A stretch of DNA of 64,000 bases from Thiomicrorhabdus sp. Milos-T2 (GCF_000702325.1 NZ_KL370892.1:124001-188000); one strand, 5' to 3'; shown: positions 9,024 through 17,320, numbered from the stretch's first letter. The notes: generated from the letters alone by a model not told the origin. Numbers and translations are program-made.

Positions 9024-9184
9024 GAGACCTTTGCACGAGACCATGAACACATAAAAACAGCTATAATTCTCTATCTTCAAACTAAAAAATCCGCCCAATA
9101 ACTAGTTATTATGCGTATTTTTTAGCCCAAATCTAAAGAATTCTATCTTGTTTTTCTTGCGCCCCTGTCTCGTGCAAAGGTCTC
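9024..9184. mobile_element. MITE-like element, 161 bp, type A
   Basis: Begins GAGACCTTTGCACGAGA and ends with its exact inverse TCTCGTGCAAAGGTCTC. It is flanked by the direct repeat TATTG (9019-9023 and 9185-9189). A central palindrome AATAACTAGTTATT lies in the middle. It carries no plausible gene. A nearly identical copy lies in inverted orientation at 44863-45023. This pattern indicates a non-autonomous transposable element moved by a transposase not present in the window. Confidence 0.88.
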
Positions 9185-9220
9185 TATTGAAAAGCTTAAA
9201 ATTGGTTTCTCTAAAAAGGC

Positions 9221-9256
9221 GACTTTAGGTCTCTCTCGATACAACTAAATTTTAAT
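9221..9256. repeat. 35-bp dispersed repeat, copy 2
   Basis: GACTTTAGGTC followed by CTCTCGATACAACTAAATTTT, matching 1371-1405 with few differences. It lies upstream of the small gene at 9361 and just after the MITE. Confidence 0.5.
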
Positions 9257-9360
9257 CGTATAGACAATCTTCGTAGTTATATATAGAAACCTTCAATTTC
9301 TGAGTTTTTTACTGGGTACTTATAATCGAGTCATCTTCAATCGATTAAGAGGCACCAATC

Positions 9361-9669
9361 ATGGCTATTCAATTGTCTTCAAAACAACAAAATAAGGCAC
9401 TAATTAAACAAACTGCACACAAACAAAATTCAAAAGCTAAGGTTGTAAATTTTGTAGCAAAAGAAGTAAACATGATGCCCGCTCAATGGAAACGTCAAGG
9501 AAATCCTACGCCATATGAATTAAGCACCACTATTGCAACCTGTAAAAGATTATGGCACATGAACAAAGAAGCCTTAAATCACCCAGAGTGTAATAAAGAA
9601 AAGACTCAAGAAAATATCAAAACACTCGAAAGGCTTTATCTCATGTTGATGGATTATTTGGTGGCATAA
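9361..9669 (+). CDS. Small basic protein of unknown function
   Basis: 102 residues, rich in Lys, Gln and Asn, with no signal peptide or membrane segment. The N-terminal 35 residues look disordered and basic; the rest is predicted helical (YELSTTIATCKRLWHMNK and ENIKTLERLYLMLMDYL). An AAGAGG ribosome site precedes the ATG. I do not recognise the family. It is a single-gene unit between the MITE and a truncated iron-sulfur gene. Confidence 0.55.
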   Translation: MAIQLSSKQQNKALIKQTAHKQNSKAKVVNFVAKEVNMMPAQWKRQGNPTPYELSTTIATCKRLWHMNKEALNHPECNKEKTQENIKTLERLYLMLMDYLVA

Positions 9670-9788
9670 GTAATCAATAACACAATAAATAAATTGATAA
9701 ATTGTCTTAATTTATTAGCGTTTATTTATTACCTATTAGGCACAACGAATAAAAACACATTTTTTCAAAAAAAACATATATTCGAAGC

Positions 9789-9959
9789 CTGTTCAAGAAT
9801 GCGAAAGCAGATAATAATGATGACTTGATATGCTATTGTTTTGGAGTGTCTAAAAATGACTATTTAGATAACCCAAAAACTAGAGAGTTTGTAGTTGAGC
9901 AAACCCAATTGAAAAACTGTGCTTGCGAACTTCGAAACCCTTCAGGAAATACTGTTTAA
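9789..9959 (+). pseudogene. 5'-truncated BFD-like [2Fe-2S]-binding domain
   Basis: The frame ending in TAA at 9957-9959 encodes DLICYCFGVSKND, then REFVVEQ and KNCACELRNPSG. The spacing CxC ... CxxC-like (CYC, then CAC) matches the BFD-like [2Fe-2S] domain found at the end of bacterioferritin-associated ferredoxin and CopZ-type proteins. No in-frame ATG precedes it and a TAA lies a few dozen codons upstream, so the N-terminal part has been lost. The gap 9670-10046 otherwise holds an AT-rich stretch resembling the sequence before tRNA-Phe at about 36028-36060. Confidence 0.6.
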
Positions 9960-10046
9960 AAGATTTTCCTAAAGGGAGCTAGTTTAATTTTTTAACGGTG
10001 AGTATTTACACAAAATTATTTACAGGGTCAAAACAATTTTGTATTC

Positions 10047-10976
10047 CTACATTGAAGACTCTAGTCTTAAATAAGTACGATTTAAATTTTGCTTATGCCA
10101 TGAGTCATAATGTTTCAAATGGCTAAATTCTGGCCAATCTTTGTTATCTGCAACAGCACTATCAACACCTGCAAAATCTTCAGCAGCAGGGCTTAATTTG
10201 TTAATTAGCTTGTTAAGATAGTTACCCGTCTCAGCATCGGCCTGTTTCCAGTCTGATACGTTTCCATGACCGGGCACAATGTGCTCTGCAGGCAGTTTAC
10301 GCATGGCTTTATAGGCTTCATTCCAGGTAATTGTATTAGACCAAGGGTGCACACCAAGCATACGATCTAAATACACCATATCACCAGTGAACAACACTTT
10401 TTGTTTTGGTAACCATAAAGCTGAATCGCCTGGAAAATGGGCGTCACCATAGAAATTTAACTGCATCTCTACACCACCAATGGTCATGTTATTAGAAGTC
10501 TTTTCAAGGACAACATCAGCTGTTTTCATTTTAACCCCCTTTGCAGCAGGTACTTTTGTAACAAGATGATCGACTAGCTGGTTAAACATTGCAGTTTGCG
10601 TTTTAACCGTTCCTTTATAAGCGTAAATTTTAGCGCCATGTTTTGAAAAATAATCATTACCTAACCAACGGTGATCTTGGCTTCCAAGATTAATTACCGC
10701 TACGATGGGTTGGTCTTTAATCTTTTTAGCGAGCGATTCTAGCTTTTTAGCCGCAACATCCCCCGCACCTGAATCAACTAAAACCCAGCCATCAGCCGTA
10801 TCAATAAACCCTATATTATTATTAAGTCCAAGATTTTCAGGCGTTCTGTCAGTAAGTGGCCCTATGTAGGCATAAACATGGTCTGCGACCTTTTTCGTTT
10901 TAAATTCCATTGCATAACTGTTGAAAGCAACCAATGCCAACAGCACAGCGAATAATGAAGTTATATTTTTTTTCAT
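10047..10976 (-). CDS. Secreted MBL-fold metallohydrolase-like protein
   Basis: 309 residues with a clear signal peptide (cleavage after FNSYA, near residue 22). The metallo-beta-lactamase fold is visible: WVLVDSGAGD, the first metal segment, GDAHFPGDS near 188, VLFTGDMVY and VPGHG near 246. The usual HxHxDH motif is altered to LGSQDHRWLGN, so the first two histidines are missing, although the later DH is kept. Relatives are periplasmic proteins near sox or quinoprotein genes. It lies 3' of soxAX on the same strand, but a terminator-like hairpin at 11093 and its own upstream repeats suggest a separate transcript. The substrate is unknown. Confidence 0.78.
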   Translation of the reverse strand: MKKNITSLFAVLLALVAFNSYAMEFKTKKVADHVYAYIGPLTDRTPENLGLNNNIGFIDTADGWVLVDSGAGDVAAKKLESLAKKIKDQPIVAVINLGSQDHRWLGNDYFSKHGAKIYAYKGTVKTQTAMFNQLVDHLVTKVPAAKGVKMKTADVVLEKTSNNMTIGGVEMQLNFYGDAHFPGDSALWLPKQKVLFTGDMVYLDRMLGVHPWSNTITWNEAYKAMRKLPAEHIVPGHGNVSDWKQADAETGNYLNKLINKLSPAAEDFAGVDSAVADNKDWPEFSHLKHYDSWHKQNLNRTYLRLESSM

Positions 10977-11007
10977 CCTATATCCCTTTTAAAATTACAT
11001 TAAGAAT

Positions 11008-11040
11008 AACTATAATTAATATGTATAGTTTACTATAGTT
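11008..11040 (-). promoter_or_regulatory. Inverted/direct AACTATA repeats before the MBL gene
   Basis: AACTATA at 11008-11014 and its inverse TATAGTT at 11024-11030 and 11034-11040 lie 30-60 bases upstream of the MBL start. Three spaced half-sites suggest an operator for a small dimeric regulator such as an ArsR-type protein. The assignment rests on symmetry only. Confidence 0.35.
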
Positions 11041-11092
11041 GATGTAAACATCATTAAGAAAACCTGTAGTTATCATACTTTCTACTTTACTG

Positions 11093-11113
11093 AAAAAAGC
11101 CGGCAAGCCGGCT
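11093..11113 (-). terminator. Terminator after soxX
   Basis: On the minus strand a stem AGCCGGC/GCCGGCT with a two-base loop is followed by six T. It lies about 70 bases after the soxX stop and separates soxAX from the MBL gene. Confidence 0.75.
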
Positions 11114-11185
11114 AAATCATTTTCGGAGGAGTAGTACAATTTGAGGCAATGTAGCCTGCCCCAATTATCAAAAACCCCCTGCTTA

Positions 11186-11851
11186 TTATTGGTTTACAGG
11201 TGATTTCGGATCCATTAAAAAGGCCATAATGTCAGCAATTTGTTTGCTTGTTAAGACATTATGTACCCCAAAACGCGGCATACCTGAACAAGCGTAAAAA
11301 GCATGTGCATTGTAAATTTTTTCATAAGTATATTTTACCATGGCATCACTGGTACCACGTTTACCATAACCAGTCAGTGATGGCCCTAAATTACCTGCTG
11401 CTGGCTCATTTGGGGCAAGAGCATGACAAGCATAACAGTTACCACCGTTAGGTTTTTTTCCTGTATCAGGCTTAATTTTACCAATACGCATTCCATAACC
11501 GCTACTGGCAAGTTTTGCGCCGTTTTTCCAGTCACCAAGCTGAATGCCTTCTTGTGGATAGCTAATTAATTCTTTATTAAATTGTTTAATCTTTGCCGCT
11601 AGTTCAGGAGTCGGCTTATTTTTATAGGCTGAACAGACTTTATTACTGTAATCTTGAACTAAACGTTTACGCTCTTCTGGAGTAGAGCGTGTCCAACTTT
11701 CATTCACTGTCTGCTCTGCTGATTTTAAAGTTTCCGCATCGAATGCCGCACCTTTAATCTCTGTTGCATAGCCACTAGAAATACCACTTAACATAACCAT
11801 TGCTACTGTAGTGGAGGTCGCTAACCATGTTTTAACTGTTGATTTTTTCAT
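11186..11851 (-). CDS. soxX: Sulfur-oxidation cytochrome SoxX
   Basis: The monohaem c-type subunit of SoxAX, which in the periplasm couples thiosulfate to the SoxYZ carrier. A signal peptide ends near SSGYA. The single haem motif is CYACH (near residue 138), and a Met that can be the sixth ligand lies in CSGMPRFG. The C-terminal block VLTSKQIADIMAFLMDPKSPVNQ is typical of SoxX. At about 221 residues it is longer than short SoxX forms because of an N-terminal helical extension before the cytochrome fold. The ATG at 11851 follows AAAGGA. It is 23 bases after soxA, the reverse of the common soxX-then-soxA order. Confidence 0.92.
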   Translation of the reverse strand: MKKSTVKTWLATSTTVAMVMLSGISSGYATEIKGAAFDAETLKSAEQTVNESWTRSTPEERKRLVQDYSNKVCSAYKNKPTPELAAKIKQFNKELISYPQEGIQLGDWKNGAKLASSGYGMRIGKIKPDTGKKPNGGNCYACHALAPNEPAAGNLGPSLTGYGKRGTSDAMVKYTYEKIYNAHAFYACSGMPRFGVHNVLTSKQIADIMAFLMDPKSPVNQ

Positions 11852-11874
11852 CTTCAATTCCTTTACAATTTCAG

Positions 11875-12669
11875 TTAACGTTTAATTGATGGCACATGAA
11901 TCTCGCCACCATTTGACTCTTTTGTCATGAAGGTAATCAAATCAATCGTTGCCTTTGAACCAAAATCGACATCAGGTAAACGCATCTGCCAATGACAATC
12001 CCACATACGGTTTTGCATGGTTCTTACAGTCGATTTAGAAACACGGTAAGTTGGCCAAGATGGAATGGTCGTTTTATCATTGTAGGCGTTGTAAAGCGTT
12101 TGTAATCGAATACGTTTGCCATCTGCAGCATGACAAGTTGCACATGAAAAATCCATGCTGCCTGAGCGACGCCAAAACAATGCCTCACCAGTTTTATACG
12201 AGGCCATTTCTTTTGGGTGTGAAAGGGTTAAATTAAACTTATCTCCATTAGACTGAGCCGCCACATAAGCAACAATCTTTTCCATCTCAGAATCTTTACC
12301 TTTTTTAGGATTGGAAAAGGCATTTTTAATAATCGTATCTTTATCTTTACCCTGTAGAGTAATCATGCAATGCATCAAACGAGACTCTAAGTCCATGACT
12401 TTATCTGTATCTTTAAAGTATTTAGGCAGTTCAGCATAAACCCCTTCAACCACACCAGGGCCTTTACCTAAATCGCACTTTTCTAAACTAACATTTTTAG
12501 GACCTGCTTTAGCATGAAATAATTCTTCACCATCATCCACCCAAAATTCACCTGGGCTATCCTCTAACATAGCTCTATAGTCCTTAACACTCGCTTCTTC
12601 AGCATGGGCCGATATTGTTAAACTAGAACCCAGCACCCCCAGTGTTACTAACTTTAGTAATTTATTCAT
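11875..12669 (-). CDS. soxA: Sulfur-oxidation cytochrome SoxA
   Basis: The catalytic cytochrome subunit of SoxAX. A signal peptide ends at TISAHA. One haem motif (CATCH) lies near residue 178. The catalytic cysteine haem ligand, which carries a persulfide in the family, is in RMWDCHWQMRLPD near 225. In the N-terminal half CDLGKG and SRLMHCM keep only the cysteines of a lost first haem. The ATG at 12669 has GAGGTG seven bases upstream; a GTG at 12675 is less likely. No soxYZ or soxB lies in the window, so SoxAX is encoded apart from its partners. It is preceded by a hairpin and a sigma-54-like promoter. Confidence 0.93.
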   Translation of the reverse strand: MNKLLKLVTLGVLGSSLTISAHAEEASVKDYRAMLEDSPGEFWVDDGEELFHAKAGPKNVSLEKCDLGKGPGVVEGVYAELPKYFKDTDKVMDLESRLMHCMITLQGKDKDTIIKNAFSNPKKGKDSEMEKIVAYVAAQSNGDKFNLTLSHPKEMASYKTGEALFWRRSGSMDFSCATCHAADGKRIRLQTLYNAYNDKTTIPSWPTYRVSKSTVRTMQNRMWDCHWQMRLPDVDFGSKATIDLITFMTKESNGGEIHVPSIKR

Positions 12670-12712
12670 TTGCACACCTCAATTGATTATATTTTTCACA
12701 TATAGCGATTGA

Positions 12713-12761
12713 GCACCTCGATTAATCCCTGGTTTAATCTTGCAAGAATTATTCGAGGTGC
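12713..12761 (-). promoter_or_regulatory. Long inverted repeat in the probable soxA leader
   Basis: GCACCTCGATTAAT (12713-12726) is repeated inverted as ATTATTCGAGGTGC (12748-12761), 13 of 14 positions pairing. If transcription starts from the box at 12775-12790, the repeat forms a hairpin at the very start of the soxA mRNA. The inner arm resembles the soxA ribosome-binding region (CAATTGAGGTGTGC), so the first arm could pair with either one. Confidence 0.6.
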
Positions 12762-12774
12762 CCATCTCATATAT

Positions 12775-12790
12775 AGAAATTCGCATGCCA
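12775..12790 (-). promoter_or_regulatory. Sigma-54-like promoter of soxA
   Basis: The minus strand reads TGGCATGCGAATTTCT: a strong -24 element and a -12 element with TC in place of GC. The box 17227-17242 before the porin has the same spacing and the same TTTCTAT -12 region. A sigma-54 activator gene is adjacent. Confidence 0.5.
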
Positions 12791-12860
12791 ACGAACAACG
12801 ATGTTAACCTGTTGAATATAAAGAGTATTATTTTAAGAGGTGAAATTACGACATGGCTGT

Positions 12861-12888
12861 TTGCAAATAGTATTGCAAAACGCAATAG
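12861..12888. promoter_or_regulatory. Candidate enhancer site upstream of soxA
   Basis: TTGCAAATAG is followed by the palindrome TATTGCAAAACGCAATA, about 70-100 bases upstream of the soxA -24 box. A closely similar block starting with the same ten bases lies before the porin at 17294-17320. This placement fits the binding site of an NtrC-type activator. Confidence 0.5.
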
Positions 12889-12984
12889 AAAAGAACTAAA
12901 GCGCCGCGCCCAACAGTGGGCGGTAAAAGAAGTTTACCTAGACTGGCTTATTGACCAACAAAACAACAACAAACACGACAGAAA

Positions 12985-14349
12985 TTATTCACTCTTTTGT
13001 TGTTGCAGTTTGCGGTACAACGTAGAGGGATCGATACCGAGCTTTTGCGCAGCTTGGCTTTTATTACCCTGACAGGCATTCAACACATGATCTATCCATA
13101 ACGACTCTATTTGAGCCAATGTGGCGTCTTCAGGAAAAAGTACATTTTGATTAGAGATAGAAGGCACTTTGGTTTCATGCAATTCATTAGGTAGGTAGGC
13201 TAGCTCAATGGTATCATTTCTAGCTAAAACAACCGCTCTTTGCATAACATTCTCAAGCTCTCTAATGTTACCAGGCCAGCTGTAACGGCTAAGTGCCTCT
13301 AGCGCTTTATTTGAAAGAGAATAGATTTTTTTATTAAACTTTTGAGCATAATAAGAAACAAAAAATTCGGCCAGTCCTGCTAAATCTTCCTTGCGCTCTC
13401 TCAATGGCGGTAAATCAATTGGAAAGACATTAATACGGTAATACAAATCTTCTCTAAATAACCCTTGATCAACCAATTCCTTTAAGGGCTGGTTGGTGGC
13501 AAATAAGATTCGTACATGAACTTGAATAGCTTTACTACCACCTACTCTCACCAAAGTTTGATTTTGTAAAAAATGTAACAGTTTTGCCTGAATATCGAGT
13601 CGTGTACTGTTAATTTCATCTAACAGTAAAGTGCCATTATTAGCGAGTTCTAGCAACCCTAATTTACGATTTAAAGCCCCTGTAAAGGCGCCTTTTTCGT
13701 AACCAAATAGCTCGGACTCTACCAAGTTTTCGGGCACCGCGGCACAATTAAGCTCAAAGTAAGGCCCACGAGGATTGGCTCCCATGGCATGAATTGTTTT
13801 AGCCATAACCCCTTTACCCACTCCTGTTTCACCATTAATCAGTACTGAAACATCTAATGGGGCCACCTGGTCTATTTGTTGCATTACCTGTTGCATAATG
13901 GGTGAATGAACAACTGGCGCCATTGGCTCTCGTTCAAGTTGATTGAGCCGGGTCTCAATTTGTCGCATTCGCAAACGATGTTCTAGCAATTTACGCAATC
14001 GGCTCAATAGATTTTTAATTAACTCGGTTTCAAACGGTTTAGTAATTAAATCAAACAACCCATGCTTAAATCCATCAACGGCATCTTGTACACTGGCGTA
14101 GCCAGTAATCATCACCACCTCTGTTTCTGGGTGCAAACTTTTTGCTGCAACCACCACCTCATTTCCATTACCGTCTGGCAGGCGTAAATCAGTTAGGACC
14201 ACGTCAGGGCTAAGATGCCTAAGCTGGTTAATACCCGTGTGCACCTGCTGGCAATGGCTTGCACTAAAGCCTTGTTCAGTGGCGAGTTCGCAAAGCAATT
14301 GCGCCATATCCACATCATCTTCAACCACCAAAAGTGAAAATTCATGCAT
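12985..14349 (-). CDS. Sigma-54-dependent response regulator (NtrC family)
   Basis: 454 residues in three domains. The receiver at 1-120 has the phospho-accepting Asp in VVLTDLRLPDG and Lys in LITKPFE. The AAA+ domain at about 145-380 has Walker A GETGVGKG and the sigma-54 contact loop ELFGYEKGAFTGA. The Fis-type helix-turn-helix ends the protein (ACQGNKSQAAQKLGIDPSTL). It activates sigma-54 promoters after phosphorylation. It overlaps its kinase gene by eight bases. Shared boxes upstream of soxA and the porin make these two genes the probable targets. Confidence 0.92.
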   Translation of the reverse strand: MHEFSLLVVEDDVDMAQLLCELATEQGFSASHCQQVHTGINQLRHLSPDVVLTDLRLPDGNGNEVVVAAKSLHPETEVVMITGYASVQDAVDGFKHGLFDLITKPFETELIKNLLSRLRKLLEHRLRMRQIETRLNQLEREPMAPVVHSPIMQQVMQQIDQVAPLDVSVLINGETGVGKGVMAKTIHAMGANPRGPYFELNCAAVPENLVESELFGYEKGAFTGALNRKLGLLELANNGTLLLDEINSTRLDIQAKLLHFLQNQTLVRVGGSKAIQVHVRILFATNQPLKELVDQGLFREDLYYRINVFPIDLPPLRERKEDLAGLAEFFVSYYAQKFNKKIYSLSNKALEALSRYSWPGNIRELENVMQRAVVLARNDTIELAYLPNELHETKVPSISNQNVLFPEDATLAQIESLWIDHVLNACQGNKSQAAQKLGIDPSTLYRKLQQQKSE

Positions 14350-15778
14350 CTTTTCTTACCTTTAATATAATTTGTGTACCCTTTGAATCGCTTTTTATCA
14401 GTTCAATAGAACCTTGCATTTGCTGCATAAGCGTTTTATTCAAATATAACCCCAAACCTGTCCCTCCGTTGGTATCACCCTGATATTGGCTTTTGGTAGT
14501 AAAAAAAGGTTCAAAGATTCGTTGTTGCATTTCTGGTTCTATGCCCTGACCATTATCGGTAACCACTACTTCAATTTGATTATCTGTTAATGACTCTTGC
14601 ACCTCAATATTAATATGACTGGCCTTAGCTTCCATACTATTAGTTAACAAATTAAAAAGAATTTGCTCTAAAGCAGCTTTATCTACTTGGGCACGTAGAC
14701 TGGGTGGAGCGACTAAATTAAGCTGTATTTTGGCTTTTCGTTTAGCAACAGGTTGGATTAATGCAACCAACTGGTTTATGAACGTAATTAAATTAATCGA
14801 TTGCAACTCTAAAACGGGTGGTTTGGACGAAGAAAGTAAGTTTTTAACCTGTTCAGAGCAGGTCTTTGCCTGACGCTCAATGGTTTGTAAACGCTTCTTA
14901 AGTTTTTCATCTTGGGTTTGTTGCATACTCATTTGTGCATAACCAATGATATTGGCTAAAGGAGTATTTAAATTGTGTGCTAAACCTGCTGCCATCTGAC
15001 CAACGGTAGCCATGCGCTGGCTGTGACAAAGGTTTTGGGTTGCTTGATTAGTAAATTTATGCGCATCTTCTAGTGATTTAACATGCTCTTTTAAAGCCTC
15101 TTGTAGCTCACGAATAGCATGATTCAAAATATTCAGTTCATCAGGTAAATCCGCTTTGAACTCTATTATTTCATCAAATATTTTATCACTTGAATTTAAG
15201 TCATTCGCCAGTTGCGAAATCGGATTAACAAGGTGTTTATTAAGTAATGTTTTGACCACATAAAATAGGCCAAATAGAATGATAATCAGCCCTAAAAATA
15301 AAATAACTGATAATTGATTAAGAGGCTTTTCAATGGACTCCAGACTAAAAACCAAACTAATTTTACCGGCTGGTTGATCAAAAAAAGTTAATGGTTTTTC
15401 AATGTGCAAGATTTCATGCTGTGAATCAAGTTTAGGTTCAATTTCGGCTAACACTTGATGACGTTCATTTTCTATTTTTAAGCCTATTAAATCAGTATTA
15501 TGGTTGACTAAATCATCCACCATACGTTCAATTACACTGTATTCTTGTAACATGACCGCATCTAAAGAGATTGCCGCCGCCTGTTGTGCTAAAGCCTCTG
15601 CTTTTTGGTAAATTGCATCATGCAAAATATGAGAAATAAGGTAATAGCCTGCAGCACCTGAAGAAAGGATGACCACAATCAAACCCGTACCTAAATAAAA
15701 ATTTAAGCGACCAATTAATGTTTTAGGTTGAATAAAAGACATTATTTTTCTAAATTTTGCGATTAATCTATCAATCAT
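14342..15778 (-). CDS. Membrane sensor histidine kinase
   Basis: 478 residues. Two membrane segments (about 24-50 and 175-197) flank a periplasmic sensing region of about 120 residues. A HAMP-like linker and coiled coil follow. The phospho-accepting His lies in the H box AAGLAHNLNTPLANIIGYAQ, where NLNTP replaces the usual EIRNP; the N, G1 (DNGQGIEPEM), F and G2 (GGTGLGLYL) boxes are intact. It is the cognate kinase of the overlapping NtrC-type regulator. From the neighbouring genes, the signal may be thiosulfate or another sulfur compound; this is inference. Confidence 0.9.
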   Translation of the reverse strand: MIDRLIAKFRKIMSFIQPKTLIGRLNFYLGTGLIVVILSSGAAGYYLISHILHDAIYQKAEALAQQAAAISLDAVMLQEYSVIERMVDDLVNHNTDLIGLKIENERHQVLAEIEPKLDSQHEILHIEKPLTFFDQPAGKISLVFSLESIEKPLNQLSVILFLGLIIILFGLFYVVKTLLNKHLVNPISQLANDLNSSDKIFDEIIEFKADLPDELNILNHAIRELQEALKEHVKSLEDAHKFTNQATQNLCHSQRMATVGQMAAGLAHNLNTPLANIIGYAQMSMQQTQDEKLKKRLQTIERQAKTCSEQVKNLLSSSKPPVLELQSINLITFINQLVALIQPVAKRKAKIQLNLVAPPSLRAQVDKAALEQILFNLLTNSMEAKASHINIEVQESLTDNQIEVVVTDNGQGIEPEMQQRIFEPFFTTKSQYQGDTNGGTGLGLYLNKTLMQQMQGSIELIKSDSKGTQIILKVRKDA

Positions 15779-15860
15779 AGCACTCGCTTTTATTTTGTCC
15801 CTAAAAATTTATGATTTATTTCTGGGTTAAACTAAAGCTCTATAGCGGTCTCTAGTCACA

Positions 15861-15887
15861 AAAAAGCCGGCATATAGCCGGCAAAAA
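15861..15887 (-). terminator. GCCGGC stem-loop between porin and kinase
   Basis: Two GCCGGC units separated by a five-base loop, flanked by A6 and A6 on the plus strand, so the minus-strand transcript of the porin ends in a stem and a T-run. The core resembles the terminator after soxX. Confidence 0.6.
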
Positions 15888-15918
15888 ATGAAATTAACTA
15901 AAAAAATTTGCTTATTGT

Positions 15919-15998
15919 GACATTTGCACGAGATAGTTGCTAAATAAAATAGGTACCTAGAACTATTTTTATTAGTGCATGCTCTTGCGCAAAGGTCT
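15919..15998. mobile_element. Short degenerate MITE relic
   Basis: Left end GACATTTGCACGAGATA and right end GCTCTTGCGCAAAGGTCT match the inverted terminal repeats of the MITE family with several changes. Only about 80 bases remain. It lies just downstream of the porin stop. Confidence 0.6.
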
Positions 15999-16006
15999 TT
16001 TATTTA

Positions 16007-17095
16007 TTAATAACCAAATTTTGCATCAATACCTACGGTAAAGGTCGTCGCATCATCTGAACCACGTTCATGTTGAGTCCAACCAGCAAATATAGCAGAT
16101 TTTTTGGTTAGCTTGTACTTACCACCTAAACCAATTGTTGTAGCGTCATCAGTTGTGCTATAAGCGTTATCCTGACCTGCTTCATTAATACCGTAACTAG
16201 CCGTTAACAAGCCATTTTTACCTACTTTTTGTGACACGACAGCAAATGTGTTTTTACCTAAATTCATTCCTGTAGCATCTTCATACAAAGCGGCAACGGT
16301 TGTACCAGAACCAAATTTATACTGTGCAGTAAATTGATTTGATGACCCATTTTTTGCTTTGGTTGCATCTGTTGCACCAGGATCATTATCACTATCAAGC
16401 GTGATAGTGTCCGCCGTTAAACGTAATCCACCATTCGTATACTTAACACCAAAACCAGAAGCAGACCCACCCGTCATATCCGCTAACTTACCAGAGTTAT
16501 GTATATCAACCCCTGTACTGTTGTCAGAAAGTACAGAGTAGTTTGCATTTACTTCAAAACCATTAAACTTAGGTGATACATATTCAATTGTGCTATTAAA
16601 ATAGTTAGAGTTAAGGTTTGAGGCACCTTGCTGCCCACTTTGACGAGCCTGAAGCACATGGTCAGTCCAAGGATCAATAGCGGTATAACTTGCTTTATAA
16701 CCGACTGTTAAACGCCCCATTCGAACCTTACCGTAATCTTTATTCTTTAAACCAGCATACGCTTCACGCACATAAATCGATTGGTTTTCACCAGAATTAT
16801 CACCATTATCACCAACAGTGTTATATGCCGCTTCAAGTTGGTAGATAAGTGCGGTATTGCTTAAAGTGGTGTCTAAGCTCCCCTTTAACCCTAGACGTGA
16901 AGCGTTACTTTTGAATTCATCACCTTCTGTGCGGCCTGCCATTGTAGTTGCCGTACCATAATTAACACTTGAAATATCGTATGAGACATTGGCTTGTCCG
17001 TAAACTTTCATAACATCTTCAGCCATAACTTGTGGGGCAACGAATGCGGCTGATATAGCAGAAATAAGTAGTGTTTTATTAAACATTTTATTCAT
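16007..17095 (-). CDS. Gram-negative general porin
   Basis: 362 residues with a signal peptide ending at QVMA, then EDVMKVYGQANVSYD, the usual first beta strand of trimeric porins. Alternating aromatic strands follow, and the protein ends in FTVGIDAKFGY, a C-terminal aromatic residue needed for outer membrane assembly. The start at 17095 has GAGGA six bases upstream. It lies beside the two-component system and carries a sigma-54-like box and an upstream site similar to those of soxA. It may admit thiosulfate or other anions; the specificity cannot be read from the sequence. Confidence 0.9.
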   Translation of the reverse strand: MNKMFNKTLLISAISAAFVAPQVMAEDVMKVYGQANVSYDISSVNYGTATTMAGRTEGDEFKSNASRLGLKGSLDTTLSNTALIYQLEAAYNTVGDNGDNSGENQSIYVREAYAGLKNKDYGKVRMGRLTVGYKASYTAIDPWTDHVLQARQSGQQGASNLNSNYFNSTIEYVSPKFNGFEVNANYSVLSDNSTGVDIHNSGKLADMTGGSASGFGVKYTNGGLRLTADTITLDSDNDPGATDATKAKNGSSNQFTAQYKFGSGTTVAALYEDATGMNLGKNTFAVVSQKVGKNGLLTASYGINEAGQDNAYSTTDDATTIGLGGKYKLTKKSAIFAGWTQHERGSDDATTFTVGIDAKFGY

Positions 17096-17226
17096 AGTAA
17101 ATCCTCAACTTTGAGCTTATATTTTTTATTGATATACATTTTTTATGTATATATATGACACTTTGGCTATTTTTAAGTCTGCCAACCCGACTCGCGTTTT
17201 AACTAATTTAAGATCGCTTATTACAT

Positions 17227-17242
17227 AGAAAGGTTCGTGCCA
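17227..17242 (-). promoter_or_regulatory. Sigma-54-like promoter of the porin
   Basis: The minus strand reads TGGCACGAACCTTTCT. The -24 half is perfect (TGGCACG); the -12 half has TC for GC. It matches the soxA box at 12775-12790 in spacing and in the TTTCTAT end. It lies about 130 bases upstream of the porin start. Confidence 0.5.
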
Positions 17243-17293
17243 TAGTTAACTCATTGATTTAAAATAGGTTTTATTTTATTGCGGTATTGAAAC

Positions 17294-17320
17294 TTGCAAA
17301 TAGACTTGCATTTTGCAATA
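17294..17320. promoter_or_regulatory. Candidate enhancer site upstream of the porin
   Basis: TTGCAAATAG, then TTGCATTTTGCAA and TA: the same order of elements as 12861-12888, about 52-80 bases upstream of the porin -24 box. No other obvious gene feature lies in the 320 bases before the porin. Confidence 0.5.

Noticed and set aside
12740-13072. Plus-strand reading frame between soxA and the response regulator
   Set aside because: It overlaps the enhancer-like site, the sigma-54-like box and about 90 bases of the regulator gene, has no ribosome site and an odd composition at its end.
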